A stretch of 64,000 bases of DNA from Hymenobacter sp. GOD-10R (GCF_035609205.1 NZ_CP141187.1:62001-126000); one strand, 5' to 3'. Counted from the stretch's first letter, positions 26,449 through 35,880 are shown. Program-made: numbers and translations. Notes: generated by a model not told the origin, from the sequence alone.

Positions 26449-28659
26449 TTACAAAGCAATCAAGCTCATCGTGGCTAGATGTCCATCCTCTGTCGTGGTC
26501 AGGGCGGTGGCCTTATCCTTCGTGATCGATAGCAGAATAAAACCATCTTCACCACCATCAGAATAGGCAAGATTGAGGTTGTTATTCTTGTCTAAACAAA
26601 ATCCGCCCGTTCCACTATTGGTATTAGGTAAATAGCGACAGCTCTGGTTTTTGGTCACGCCAACATCGCCAATGTGCGACCAGCTGATAGTGCCGTTGCG
26701 ATTGAAACGGATAGTCGGATTTCCTTGCGTAGGACCACCACAGTAGGGAATGCCGGGAACGGAGTAGCTGACCCACCGCCATACTTTACTGTCCCCGCCC
26801 GTCAGTAATTGGTGAACAGCATTACTTGGAGGAACGGCGGTGCAGATGGTTCCCGTGGCCGCAATGTTGGTGGGGCTGTTTAGAATGGGGGTACCGGAGG
26901 GAGTGGTTGAGCTTACCGTCAAGTGCTGTACGGTACTGCTATTATCGCCTAAGGTCCAAAATACTTGCACGTAACCGTCCGGGTCTGAAGTGACGGTTTG
27001 CTGAGAAACATAACCGTCGCCTGGGTTTACCGTGAATGTTACGGGGTGGCCTTTCCAAGCCACTCCCTGCGTGGTAACAACTCGGAATATAACGGGAGCT
27101 GGTAAAGAGGCGTTGATCTTGGCAGCTTGGTTACCACCTGATATATACTTCAATTCCAAGACGGGATCTGCCCCCGGTCCTGAATTTGCCGTGAACAAGG
27201 TTGGTTCACCGGCAATTGGATTCTGATCGGCTTTCTTCACCTGGACGGCTACGATTTGTGCCTGACTCAGAAAATTCCCCAATTTCCATCTTGTCTCGGC
27301 GTAGCCGGTGCTGTCGGTGACCACTTTGTTGCTGCTCAAACTGCCCCCCCCGCCTGTTACCTCAAAATAGACGGGCACGGATGAGCAGGCTCGGTTGAAT
27401 TTATCGACAACCCGTACGCGTATAGGCGCCGGTAAGAACTGACCTGCTGCGCCCGTTTGATCATAGCCGCTCGCCCGAAGAATTTTCATCGGCGCGTTGT
27501 ATTCCAGCAAAGGAATGGAGGTGCTAAATTCCATTTTACCAATCTCGGAGCCAAATAGTGTAAGCGCTAGACCAGCAGTCGGTTCCAAGGCCAGTTGGCC
27601 CTTAAGATCCCAGTCGCTGCTCGCCGGTGCATAATTGCCTGCTAGCTCGGCTTTCAGCGGAAAACTAAAGAATGGCCCGGCAGCCCCCAGGATGTTGAAG
27701 CTGAACTCGGTCTCAAAAATCACCGCTGCACTAGCACCCCCCATGCGAAATCGTCCGGTAGTCTCCCAGGTTGATGATGGTTCGTAGGTGCTTAGATTTC
27801 GCCACTGACTAAACTCGTACAATGCCCCCATTGAGAAGGCGTTAGCAGTAGTCCAGTGATAATTCCACCGGAAGGGAGTGCTGGCTTTGAGTTTAGCATC
27901 CAGGGCCAAGCTAACCACGGCTTGAACAGGTATGGGGAAAGGCAAGCCAGCTGGAACCCAGTAAGTCCTTTTAACTTTTTTTTGTGGCGTTAGTGGTATT
28001 TTAATCTCCTTAGCACTACCAGCCGTTAGCCCAACAGCAATATCACTATTCAGCTTCCCGTTCTTAGCTAGTACTTGAAACCGCTTGACTTGGCCTTCAT
28101 TGAACTGAAAGTCAAATTCCCATTCCATATCCAGTTCCAGATCCGCTTTATCCAGGCTCATTCCAATATCAACTTGCCCCAGAAATTTGGGATCCAGCTT
28201 AATTTTGAATCCGTCGACTTGGGTGGGGCCTCTTCCCTGCAGCTCCTCCATGGGGGTAGTGAAGTGTAATCGACCACTTTCGTATAAATCAGCCAAGCCA
28301 GCGGGTACAGTTTCTAAGATTAGTTGCCCCGGGGCCCCAGACACCCGCACGACTCGGCGAATAAACCCTAAGCGCTGATTTCCGACAATGATGTTGCCCG
28401 GCACGACAGTAGCTGTCTTCCCCGTTGGGGAAGTAAAGCTGTAAACCCCGCGCCGCAACAAAGCAGTGTCTGGACGAAGCTTAAAGTTGACGGAGTCCAG
28501 CGGAACTACCCCTTGCCGAAGCTTTAGCTCAGGGGAGGGGGGCGCAGTAGGCGTTAGGCTCTCTTCTGGGTCTTTGGCACAGGTTGCTAGGAAAACCCAG
28601 CAGCTTACGAGGAGAATACCGCGGAAGGCAACAGCGCGTAGAGTAGCAAAAGGATTCAT
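26449..28659 (-). CDS. Large lipoprotein with Ig-like (Big_1) repeats
   Basis: It has 736 residues. The lipoprotein signal ends in F-L-A-T-C near residue 27. The N-terminal ~390 residues are beta-rich with no known domain. Two Ig-like Big_1 modules follow: PIRVRVVDKFNRACSSVPVYFEVTGGGGSLS...TDSTGYAETRWKLG and PVIFRVVTTQGVAWKGHPVTFTVNPGDGYVS...SDPDGYVQVFWTLG. A Cys-containing C-terminal domain (GGDSKVWRWVSYSV, lipocalin-like wording) ends the protein. Big_1 domains are common in adhesins and surface proteins. The role is unknown. Confidence 0.75.
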   Translation of the reverse strand: MNPFATLRAVAFRGILLVSCWVFLATCAKDPEESLTPTAPPSPELKLRQGVVPLDSVNFKLRPDTALLRRGVYSFTSPTGKTATVVPGNIIVGNQRLGFIRRVVRVSGAPGQLILETVPAGLADLYESGRLHFTTPMEELQGRGPTQVDGFKIKLDPKFLGQVDIGMSLDKADLELDMEWEFDFQFNEGQVKRFQVLAKNGKLNSDIAVGLTAGSAKEIKIPLTPQKKVKRTYWVPAGLPFPIPVQAVVSLALDAKLKASTPFRWNYHWTTANAFSMGALYEFSQWRNLSTYEPSSTWETTGRFRMGGASAAVIFETEFSFNILGAAGPFFSFPLKAELAGNYAPASSDWDLKGQLALEPTAGLALTLFGSEIGKMEFSTSIPLLEYNAPMKILRASGYDQTGAAGQFLPAPIRVRVVDKFNRACSSVPVYFEVTGGGGSLSSNKVVTDSTGYAETRWKLGNFLSQAQIVAVQVKKADQNPIAGEPTLFTANSGPGADPVLELKYISGGNQAAKINASLPAPVIFRVVTTQGVAWKGHPVTFTVNPGDGYVSQQTVTSDPDGYVQVFWTLGDNSSTVQHLTVSSTTPSGTPILNSPTNIAATGTICTAVPPSNAVHQLLTGGDSKVWRWVSYSVPGIPYCGGPTQGNPTIRFNRNGTISWSHIGDVGVTKNQSCRYLPNTNSGTGGFCLDKNNNLNLAYSDGGEDGFILLSITKDKATALTTTEDGHLATMSLIAL

Positions 28660-29027
28660 ATACCCGAGATTAAAAGCACTAACTCCGCTACGATCAAGTA
28701 ATCATTAATTAACTTATTATCAATAGCTTATTATTTACATTCAGCATATCGCATAATGAGGAATGTTCGGATTGGGGAAATCTTCTTTGAAATAGTTTTC
28801 CCGTTTTACTAGTAGAATTGGATAGGTTAATTGAACAAGCCAGGTACAAACGGCCCTCATTATACTGGAAGGCAGGTTCGTAGCGCTTTTATCACACGCC
28901 TATTTCCGGGCAACCAAGAGAGGCTATTGCAAGGCAAGCATCACTAGTTTCGAATGGCTTCGTTGCGGCAAATGGTGTACTACCTTTCGATGAGACGATC
29001 CAAACAGGCATCCACGCACTGAGACGT
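28660..29027. other. AT-rich intergenic region
   Basis: It is a 368-bp AT-rich stretch upstream of the Ig-like lipoprotein gene and downstream of the Calx-beta protein gene, all on the minus strand. It probably holds the promoter of the former. No gene is seen. Confidence 0.45.
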
Positions 29028-30392
29028 TCAGCTTTTGAAGAACGCTTTTATCTTTTCGGGGGTGAACTGGATACCTAAAAACGCGGCGACGAAAGGCGCA
29101 TTCTTAGGTAACAAGCCTCGGATCTCTACGCCAACCGTTCCATTAAGCCCCGTATACTTTTCAGTAATCCGGCCTTTAACCAAGTAATAGCTGCCCCAGG
29201 CATCATTTACTAACCGTTGTAAGCGAAATTCGGGGTCTGAGACCGTTACGGGAATATCCTCCAGCGAAGGATTATTCGTCGTCTTACCGATGACTCCCTG
29301 AGCATAAAAGTCGAAGCTTTTGGCAAAGCTCATGTAGGTGGTAAGGCCTACCCCAAAATAGCCATACGCTCTGTTGTTAACTACTTCGCTGGGCCGGGTT
29401 TGTTGATATAAAGCAACTCGACGGGCATCACTGCTTCGGTAAATGGCCGTGTCAGTGCGCACATTTGTTTTGGTTAGCGTAGTACGGTACGTAGTGACCA
29501 GCACTTCCGCATCCACTGTCAGGAAAGCGCGCACGTAGCTACTTTGCTTTTTATCCTGGGGCGGTTTCCCCAGCCCGATGAGCAACTGCGCATTATAGCC
29601 CCAGACTCGAATGTCCGTCTTGGAATTGAGGGCATAGGAGCTTCGTACATACCGGGTTGAGTCAGGGACCAAACGCCGAACATTTGGATTAACCAAATAA
29701 CTCTCACTGTAATTACGTCCACCGGAGGTGTCGGCAGTATAATAGTGGTAATGAAAGATCGAGCCATCGAGTCCCAATGTTATCGGAGTGCCTTTTATAG
29801 AGCCAATGCGTACTAAATCAGGCAAGTGTGCTGTCACGCTACCCGCAAAGTTTTTGAACTGGGACTTGCCAAAGAAGTCAAAGCTAGCGCCGGTGAAAAG
29901 CAGCAAATCACGATGTAACGAGTCTGCAATAAAAGTGTCATCTCCCCCTTTCTTCTTGGCAACCGACGACTTTTTGAAGTCACTGATGGTAAACACTACC
30001 TCTTTTGGAATCGAATTAGCTGCCGAATCCTTCGTACGTTTTGCCTCTAGAAACAATTCAATGGTTTCATCAGGATCAACTTGGTCATCCTTTAGTATTG
30101 TAATGTCTACTGTAAACGTATTGGGAGAACCAGTGCTTGAAGTAAGGATTTGTCCCGATGCGAGCCTATGCCTATAGTCTACTCCTTGCGTCGCCGTGCC
30201 ACTGTTACGGTCTATGACGGTAACCGTGTAGGGATCGGCAACGCTATTATACTTAATGGTCAGAACTACCGTATAAGTTGTGTCTGTTGCTCGCTCCGCT
30301 AACTTCAACTTCGAAGCGACTTCCAGCTCTTGGGCTTCGGATAGGGCCACTTTTAGTAAGCACAGTATCAAGAGTAGTATAGCTTTGTTCAT
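29028..30392 (-). CDS. Calx-beta-like secreted or outer-membrane protein
   Basis: It has 454 residues. The signal peptide is MNKAILLLILCLLKVALSEAQ. Residues ~25-140 carry a Calx-beta-type module (GTATQGVDYRHRLASGQIL...ITILKDDQVDPDETIELFLEA, with the typical D-x-x-x-E-x-x-E pattern) that usually binds calcium. After a linker with KKKGGDD the remaining ~290 residues look like a membrane beta-barrel with many aromatic strand ends. Function is unknown. It may work with the two downstream surface proteins. Confidence 0.7.
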   Translation of the reverse strand: MNKAILLLILCLLKVALSEAQELEVASKLKLAERATDTTYTVVLTIKYNSVADPYTVTVIDRNSGTATQGVDYRHRLASGQILTSSTGSPNTFTVDITILKDDQVDPDETIELFLEAKRTKDSAANSIPKEVVFTISDFKKSSVAKKKGGDDTFIADSLHRDLLLFTGASFDFFGKSQFKNFAGSVTAHLPDLVRIGSIKGTPITLGLDGSIFHYHYYTADTSGGRNYSESYLVNPNVRRLVPDSTRYVRSSYALNSKTDIRVWGYNAQLLIGLGKPPQDKKQSSYVRAFLTVDAEVLVTTYRTTLTKTNVRTDTAIYRSSDARRVALYQQTRPSEVVNNRAYGYFGVGLTTYMSFAKSFDFYAQGVIGKTTNNPSLEDIPVTVSDPEFRLQRLVNDAWGSYYLVKGRITEKYTGLNGTVGVEIRGLLPKNAPFVAAFLGIQFTPEKIKAFFKS

Positions 30393-30834
30393 ACTCTATC
30401 CTGTTATGATCATGTGCATGTTCTTATTCTACGCACATGGTTTTCAACGTCTTTCGTAGAGCGCACATCAGTCACTACGTACTGCGTTAGTCGGGAAAAC
30501 TGCCTCACTAAAATCAACTGGCCCTACCAACTCTAAGCAAACTAGTAGCTCATGCTCTACTAGCATCCTGATCATCTAAGGAACCTTCCTTCAACCTATT
30601 ATGCATCAGTGTTAGCACTGAATTAGCGCTATGCCTCTTCCCTTGGTCAACGGCATCATCAAAATGAACTAGACGCACGTTTTTCAGAGCTCAATGGAGT
30701 GAGCAGTAGCTCACCTTATGAGATTCTCGATTTGGTCTTACCCGTTTGGAGGTGTAAGCAACTTTGCAACAGCTTGTGCCGTGATGCTCTGCATTATCTA
30801 CCACTTAGCTGCACTGGTAGCGGTGTTTTAATAC
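30393..30834. other. Intergenic stretch without visible gene
   Basis: These 440 bp hold no recognisable gene or strong hairpin. The right part is the 3' flank of the PIN gene, and the left part should hold the promoter of the Calx-beta protein gene. Confidence 0.4.
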
Positions 30835-31416
30835 TTAGCTCGAACCGATTAGCAGAGCCGTTAGCTTACGTACGGTAATGGTAAGTCCGACACGACGCAA
30901 GGTATCTAAGACTTGTTCAGCTGTCTTCGGTGGATTGCGCAGGAACGAAACCTGTTGGCGAAAGGCCTGTAGTACACGGGCAGGCTGCTCATCGAGCAAC
31001 GTGGTCATGAACGCATCGGGGTGTTGCGCTTCAACGCCGTATTCGCGCAACACATCAGCCGGAAAGTCTTTCAGGTTAGCGGTCACAATAATCTCCGCCT
31101 GCGCCCGAATGGCGGCAGCTAGTACATGCCGGTCATCCGGGTCCGGTAACTGTAGAGAATCGATCAGCGGTTCGTAGACAGGTACCTCTGCCTCGGGAAA
31201 GGCCGCTTGCATAGCCGCCGCAGTCCTCTGCAGCTGCTCAGCCGTAAGTTCCGGCCGATTCATTACTAAATTGCGTGTCCACTCATCTTGGATACGTGCC
31301 GTCCACTTCGGTGCGTATAGTCGGAAGTCAGCGGCGTTCAACAACAAGTCCCGCAGCGGCGCCGGGTATAACACGCAGGCATCTAGCACCGCTACCCGCT
31401 TAGCGGAAACACTCAT
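30835..31416 (-). CDS. PIN-domain putative toxin
   Basis: It has 193 residues. PIN-type acidic residues are in LDACVLYP (Asp), DEWTRN (Glu), DPDDRHVLAAAI (Asp pair) and VTANLKDFP (Asp). This is the arrangement of the PIN nuclease group paired with a helix-turn-helix protein. The start codon overlaps the end of the upstream HTH gene by 4 bp (ATGA), so translation is coupled. It probably cleaves RNA when free of its partner. The ~60 C-terminal residues (FRQQVSFLRNPPKTAEQVLDTL) are typical for this longer subgroup. Confidence 0.85.
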   Translation of the reverse strand: MSVSAKRVAVLDACVLYPAPLRDLLLNAADFRLYAPKWTARIQDEWTRNLVMNRPELTAEQLQRTAAAMQAAFPEAEVPVYEPLIDSLQLPDPDDRHVLAAAIRAQAEIIVTANLKDFPADVLREYGVEAQHPDAFMTTLLDEQPARVLQAFRQQVSFLRNPPKTAEQVLDTLRRVGLTITVRKLTALLIGSS

Positions 31417-31862
31417 TCGTAGCCTAAGTTCAGCTCCTGAGCCTGCTCGGCCAAGAACTGCAAGTGTTGTTTCCGTTGTGCTTGCTGCGTCGCCTCATAG
31501 CGCAGCACCTCCGCCAGCAGCACCCGCCGATGGCTACCTACCTTCTTGAACGGCATGGCACCTTCTTCTAACAGCTTGACCAGGTGCGGGCGCGACACTT
31601 GCAGCAAGTCGGCGGCCTCTTGGGTACTGACTTCTTCATCTGTAGGCAGTAGGGAAACGGTTTTGCCCGTCGCCATATTCGACAGAATCAGTGCGAGCAG
31701 CTCCAGCGCTTTGCGCGGAAGGGCAAGGCGTTCATGATTATCCGCCAGCTCCAGTGTTACGTGGTCAGCACCTTTTATGGCAATAACTTGCGTGAGGTGC
31801 GCGAGGGCTTCGCGTGCTAATTGTTGCTCGCGTAGGGTAGAGTCGTTGCGTAAGGTTTCCAT
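31413..31862 (-). CDS. Excisionase-type HTH protein, putative antitoxin
   Basis: It has 149 residues from the ATG at 31862; an upstream in-frame start is less likely. An N-terminal dimerising region leads into a MerR/excisionase-like HTH (VSTQEAADLLQVSRPHLVKLLEEGAMPFKKVGSHRRVLLAEVLRY), which would bind its own promoter. The protein ends with a helical tail (QRKQHLQFLAEQAQEL) likely to wrap the PIN toxin. It overlaps the PIN gene by 4 bp. This order (antitoxin first) is classic for type II modules. Confidence 0.85.
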   Translation of the reverse strand: METLRNDSTLREQQLAREALAHLTQVIAIKGADHVTLELADNHERLALPRKALELLALILSNMATGKTVSLLPTDEEVSTQEAADLLQVSRPHLVKLLEEGAMPFKKVGSHRRVLLAEVLRYEATQQAQRKQHLQFLAEQAQELNLGYE

Positions 31863-31934
31863 TCGCTGGCTGGTTCCGTGCAAAGCTACTAAACGAAATA
31901 AACGAAACAATGTTCCATTGATGCTATTATCTGC

Positions 31935-32131
31935 TCACAAGCCTAATGCTACTAGTAGCTTCATCGCCTCCTGTAACGAAGCTGCAGTAGAAGAAATGAA
32001 GAACCACTCATAGAACTGCTGCGCTGCTCGGCTGTAGCAGACCCAGGTACCGATTCCGTGCTTCCACCTGGGCCAACGCTTGGGCGTGCCGCCATTCCCA
32101 CTGGGGATAAAACGGTAGTCGTCCAGGTAAG
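31935..32131 (-). pseudogene. C-terminal gene fragment cut by an IS end
   Basis: Minus-strand translation gives D-T-Y-L-D-D-Y-R-F-I-P-S-G-N-G-G-T-P-K-R-W, then WKHGIGTWVCYSRAAQQFYEWFF and a normal helical tail (AASLQEAMKLLVALGL) to a TGA at 31935-31937. This is convincing protein sequence without any start. Its 5' side ends exactly where the solo IS-type terminal repeat begins (32132), so an IS insertion and later deletion probably removed the N-terminal part. The family is not recognised. Confidence 0.55.
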
Positions 32132-32163
32132 TGTCTTGTCCGGAAATAGGTTGACAGTTTTAC
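32132..32163. repeat. Solo IS3-type terminal repeat
   Basis: TGTCTTGTCCGGAAATAGG followed by TTGACAGTTTTAC matches the left end of the IS3-family element near 53.5 kb (TAGGTTGACAGTTTTTC) and the 54955-54979 repeat. No transposase is nearby, so it is a leftover end. It is the uninterrupted form of the sequence that is split by both IS110 copies. Confidence 0.75.
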
Positions 32164-32382
32164 TTGTTTTCTTAGTTTAGTCGGCCTCGTTTCGCTGTAC
32201 AATTAGCTTCGAATTAGGAGTACGGCAAAACAGCGTTTCTGTGAATTGAAGGCCATTTCTGCTTTACCTTGTTCAGCGAAACAACCCACGAGGTGAACTT
32301 TATGGACTAGTCTACTTTCTAAATGGTTTAATGGTCTTTGTCTGGTTTGAAAAGATCTTTCTCGGGGTGTCTAAAGCGACTC

Positions 32383-32700
32383 CTATAAGTCTACAGGCAG
32401 CGCAATTCTGAAGTGCATGCTTCTGACAAGACTACGGGCTAGGTTAGGATAGAGTGTCACAGCTGCCTCCAATGCGGCCGACCTGGCAGCTAAGGGCACA
32501 TTCGGATCCAAACGGGTGCTGGCGGCCTCTAACCGCAGGTAGTCGTACTGAATGTTCCCCGCGTTTGGCCGGTTGGTAAAGGTTATTTGGTTGGCCCCCA
32601 AACTAAGCTTGCCAAGTAACTGGCTCAAGTTGGCCCGTCGCAAATTTCGCTCACAAATCCTGTGAGGGGTTAATCTCTTTTCCGGAAGCTTCAGTGGCAA
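32383..32700 (-). pseudogene. C-terminal fragment of a T9SS-sorted carbohydrate-active protein
   Basis: The 105-codon frame has LGKLSLGANQITFTNRPNAGNIQYDYLRLE, resembling the end of a carbohydrate-binding module, then AALEAAVTLYPNLARSLVR, where the usual YPNP opening of a T9SS sorting domain is altered. It stops about 15 residues later instead of the normal ~70. With no upstream catalytic part, it is best read as the remnant of a larger secreted enzyme gene. Confidence 0.45.
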
Positions 32701-32944
32701 GGATAGCCCACTGGTAAATAGCGCCAGTGGATCTTCTAGTAACTAACTGCCCTGCCGCTGGTGACACCGAAGGACCAGAAAAGGAGCCGAAAGCGGCGGC
32801 CAATCGCTCGGCAGGACGGTGACCGTGCATTGGCCCAGATTGCTGTAGCTTTTGATTAAGCTTTCGCGTACCGGAATCTATACTGCGCCACGCACGGATC
32901 TTACATTTCCGGGTTACTATTGTGCGATTCGCCTTTCTGATCCT

Positions 32945-33622
32945 ATGTTTCGCCTCATGACCAATCGCCTGAACAAAAAGCTGGAGTACTGGCAGAACCA
33001 GGTTCGGGAATCCTCTCTAACAGTGTTATTCTTGGGGCAGATGGTATTGCTGTTTGTGGTGAGCCCGTTATCCAGCATAAAGGTGCTTACTTATTCTATA
33101 GTGAACGGCCTGCAAATACTGCTTCTGATCGTTGCCTCCTTCGCCCTACCTGCCCGCAGCAAGGCCCGTGGGCTCATCCTGCTTTGCTTAATGCCCATGG
33201 TATGGGTGTTCTACGTTGGCTCGAATTTGTATATCGGCCTACTGCTGCGTATGGTCGGCACGTTGAGCATCACCGTAGCGGTGGGGCAGGCGGTGTTCCG
33301 GGCGCAGCAGGTTAGCCGTCATCAATTACTGGGGGCCATAGTTATCTATCTGAACCTAGCCCTGCTATTCATGGGCGCCTTCATCGTCCTCAACATGGCT
33401 TTCCCAGATGCGTTCACCACCCTGACAAAAGCGCCCTTGCGGCCCGGTGAACTGTTATATTTCAGCTTAACCACGCTTACGTCCACCGGCTACGGCGATA
33501 TTGTGCCCGTGCATCCGCTGGCCCGCAGTCTCGCCAACCTAGAAGCTGTCGTCGGGCAGCTCTTCCTGGCCATTTTGCTGGCCCGCTTGGTGAGTCTGAA
33601 TAGCGCTGAAACCCGTCCGTAG
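32945..33622 (+). CDS. Two-pore-type potassium channel protein
   Basis: It has 225 residues from the ATG at 32945. Hydrophobic segments at about 26-45, 50-70, 78-92, 100-118, 130-152 and a last helix around 200-218 surround a pore with the selectivity filter TLTSTGYGD (177-185). This matches Ion_trans_2 channels. No cytoplasmic TrkA/RCK domain follows, so gating is unclear. It acts in the inner membrane to pass K+. It ends some 270 bp before a very strong bidirectional terminator. Confidence 0.88.
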   Translation: MFRLMTNRLNKKLEYWQNQVRESSLTVLFLGQMVLLFVVSPLSSIKVLTYSIVNGLQILLLIVASFALPARSKARGLILLCLMPMVWVFYVGSNLYIGLLLRMVGTLSITVAVGQAVFRAQQVSRHQLLGAIVIYLNLALLFMGAFIVLNMAFPDAFTTLTKAPLRPGELLYFSLTTLTSTGYGDIVPVHPLARSLANLEAVVGQLFLAILLARLVSLNSAETRP

Positions 33623-33751
33623 CGCCAGTATAAAAATTATTAGCAGGGCACACTTGCTAATCTTAAGTGCCCCGTAGTCGTTTTAGTTTGAGGACAAGAA
33701 GGCACTTCAGGGAAGGCGGTTGCTTTAGCTGCCAGTCAAGTTACTCCTTCA

Positions 33752-33870
33752 CTACTTCGTTACCCAGTGCCACGCCCATGTTAGTCCCTGCCAGAAGTAG
33801 GGATGCAGGTATAGAAGGAGCAAGATACCGCTGACTAGCAAGCCAACTAGGACTTTCTCATGGAGGTCAG
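33752..33870 (-). pseudogene. Degenerate copy of the tiny one-TM protein
   Basis: The frame reads D-L-H-E-K-V-L-V-G-L-L-V-S-G-I-L-L-L-L-Y, then LHPYFWQGLTWAWHWVTK and stop at 33752-33754. It parallels residues 8-45 of the intact small protein at 35626-35766 (NDELVFSLLLGSILLLLLL, YYYLWQGLAWMWHWVQ). No start codon is in frame, because a stop lies just upstream, so the N-terminus is lost. Both copies lie immediately downstream of a DUF3500 gene. Confidence 0.5.
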
Positions 33871-33890
33871 ATGATTAGAATTTACAGCCA

Positions 33891-33947
33891 TTGGCAAAAT
33901 AAAGCCGCCCACCTAGCTTAGCTAGGTGGGCGGCTTTATTTTGCCAA
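33891..33947. terminator. Perfect 27-bp palindromic bidirectional terminator
   Basis: A 27-bp arm (33891-33917) pairs without mismatch with 33921-33947 across a 3-nt loop (TTA). The GC-rich core is flanked by AAAATAAA and TTTATTTT, so it can end transcription from both sides: the channel gene on plus and the DUF3500 gene (stop at 33956) on minus. Confidence 0.88.
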
Positions 33948-33955
33948 CCTTACGG

Positions 33956-35368
33956 CTACTTCACAATGAAGCGGTGGGTTACAGGTGCTTTGCCGTCCAC
34001 TTCCAGACTGAGCACGTACGTGCCCGCTTTTAGGTTAGTGGTGGGTACCTCCACCGCGATACCTTTGAATTCCTTAGTGGCGAGTGTCTGGCCTAGGGTG
34101 TTGCGCACGGTATAGCGTGCTACTGTCGCCGGGTTAGTTAGCTTCAACAGCAGTCCCCCCTCACGGGCGGTAGGATTGGGGTAGACGGCAAACGTCTCGG
34201 CAGCGGCGGCGGCCTTGGTGCCCAGCACCGGCGTGTAGGTGCCGTAGAAGTTGCCGCCGTAATCGCGGGCCCGGTCGCGATAGAGGGTGTGGTAGTGAAT
34301 CTGGGTCCGGAACTCGGCCCCTTGTTGGACCACAAACTCAATCCACACGTTGGGCCCGTCGATGCGGACGTAGTCACCGATGGTAGCCAAGGTGCCGGTG
34401 CCCGAATAGGCAATGTAGGTGTTGGCCAGTTGGTTCTGGTAAGTGGTCAGTAAGAAGGTTGCGGTAGCGTCATCGGCATCCTTTACCCAGGGGGCCATAG
34501 CGTTCATTACCAGTTGCTGCTGGGTGCTCGTGAGCTGGCTGCATGGCAAGCCGACCTTGGTGGCCGGGAACTGTCCGTCTTTCTGCGGCCCTACGACTAT
34601 GTCGTTAAAGGTTTGCGTTAGCTTGGCGGTGGCTTGCTGCGCGGTGGTCAGGCCGCTGATCATAGCCAGCATCCCGGCCGCTTCCTGGGCCTGGGGCGCG
34701 TAGGTGACGCCGGTCGGCAATACGTTGGCGTTCGGGGCGGTGAAGCTCAACGGTTCCACGCCTTCAAACTTGGGCGTAGCGCCGGTCACGTTACCGCCCC
34801 CGAAGGTGATGTTGGTCGCGGAATGGTGGCCGCCACACTGCAGCATCCAGGTGCCGGTGGTGCTGGGCTGCCCTAGGAAAGCAATGAAGTAGATGTTGCT
34901 GCCGAAGATGCTGCTGTTGCTACCGGTGGAGACGAGGTAATCATCGGCCGTCCGAATCTGCTGAATCTCGTTGAAGCCCTCATTCGGGGTAGTGCCGGTG
35001 GCGGCCTGCACGACCGCCATGGCGGCGGCTTGCTGCGCGGCGGTCAGGGCATCGAGGCGGATGCCGATGCGGCCGTTGTAGCCCGCGATGGGGAAGTTCG
35101 ACCACCTGATGACGTTGGTCGCGTTGAAGGTTTGCAGTACGGTGCTCTGCTGCGCGGCGGTGAGCGTGGCCAGGAAGGCGTTGGCCGCCGTTACGACGTC
35201 CGACACGGTGGCGGTGCCTTCAATCGGTTGCACCCGGGTTAGGCAGGCCGGTTGGGCAAACGAGGGAATCAGCGCGGCATACGAGAAGGCGGCAGCAGGT
35301 GGCGCGGCCTGCTGCTGCGGCGCGACGCGGCCGAGCAGGAGAGGCGCAAGAAACAACAGGTTTTTCAT
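33956..35368 (-). CDS. T9SS-sorted DUF3500 protein (copy A)
   Basis: It has 470 residues: signal peptide (MKNLLFLAPLLLGRVAPQQQAAPPAA), a DUF3500 body (about 40-390), and a T9SS type-A sorting domain (FAVYPNPTAREGG ... GTYVLSLEVDGKAPVTHRFIVK). Family marks are QCGGHHSATNITF, FEGVEPLSF, FPATKVGLPCS and IHYHTLYRDRARDYGGNFYG; the conserved His pairs could bind a metal. It is about 70% like copy B at 35933-37333. It is exported through the outer membrane and kept at the surface or released. Biochemical role of DUF3500 is unknown. Confidence 0.88.
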   Translation of the reverse strand: MKNLLFLAPLLLGRVAPQQQAAPPAAAFSYAALIPSFAQPACLTRVQPIEGTATVSDVVTAANAFLATLTAAQQSTVLQTFNATNVIRWSNFPIAGYNGRIGIRLDALTAAQQAAAMAVVQAATGTTPNEGFNEIQQIRTADDYLVSTGSNSSIFGSNIYFIAFLGQPSTTGTWMLQCGGHHSATNITFGGGNVTGATPKFEGVEPLSFTAPNANVLPTGVTYAPQAQEAAGMLAMISGLTTAQQATAKLTQTFNDIVVGPQKDGQFPATKVGLPCSQLTSTQQQLVMNAMAPWVKDADDATATFLLTTYQNQLANTYIAYSGTGTLATIGDYVRIDGPNVWIEFVVQQGAEFRTQIHYHTLYRDRARDYGGNFYGTYTPVLGTKAAAAAETFAVYPNPTAREGGLLLKLTNPATVARYTVRNTLGQTLATKEFKGIAVEVPTTNLKAGTYVLSLEVDGKAPVTHRFIVK

Positions 35369-35625
35369 GAGTAGAAGAGTGAAAAGGTGAAGAGGAGGGG
35401 GAAAGGGGATAACTCAGCGCAGGTCTAAATTGAAGCGAGCTGAGTAGCGTGCACGGGTGTGATTCACCTAGGTATTGGTCACGAAATAGGCTTTGGCTAC
35501 CAAGGAACTGTCTCGATCATAGATAGTCGCTCGACTTGACCGCACCGAGCCCTGTTTCAGGAGGTAGTTAAAAAAGTGACAGGTACGAACGGTACAGCCA
35601 TAAGCATTGGTGATAGTGGCGGGAC

Positions 35626-35766
35626 TCACCAGCTACTTTGCACCCAGTGCCACATCCAGGCCAGCCCCTGCCAGAGGTAATAATACAGAAGCAACAGAAG
35701 CAGGATACTGCCAAGTAGTAAGCTGAACACAAGTTCGTCGTTCAAGTTGTAGCGGTAGCGAGTCAT
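35626..35766 (-). CDS. Tiny one-TM membrane protein, 46 aa
   Basis: It reads M-T-R-Y-R-Y-N-L-N-D-E-L-V-F-S, then LLLGSILLLLLLYYYLWQGL and AWMWHWVQSSW-stop: a short charged N-terminus, one hydrophobic helix and an aromatic tail. It is too short to find by length filters. The reading is supported by a degenerate homologue at 33752-33870, which sits in the same place after the other DUF3500 gene. It may help assembly or membrane association of the DUF3500 system; this is inference. Confidence 0.55.
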   Translation of the reverse strand: MTRYRYNLNDELVFSLLLGSILLLLLLYYYLWQGLAWMWHWVQSSW

Positions 35767-35880
35767 GGGGGCGTTGCAGGAGATTCGACGTCCTCCCGCT
35801 GTTTATTGTCCGGGAGGCGTTTGGGAGTTCAGGTTACTAGGGCGGAGGTTGAGATCCCCGCCCGAACAGGTCTAACCAGA

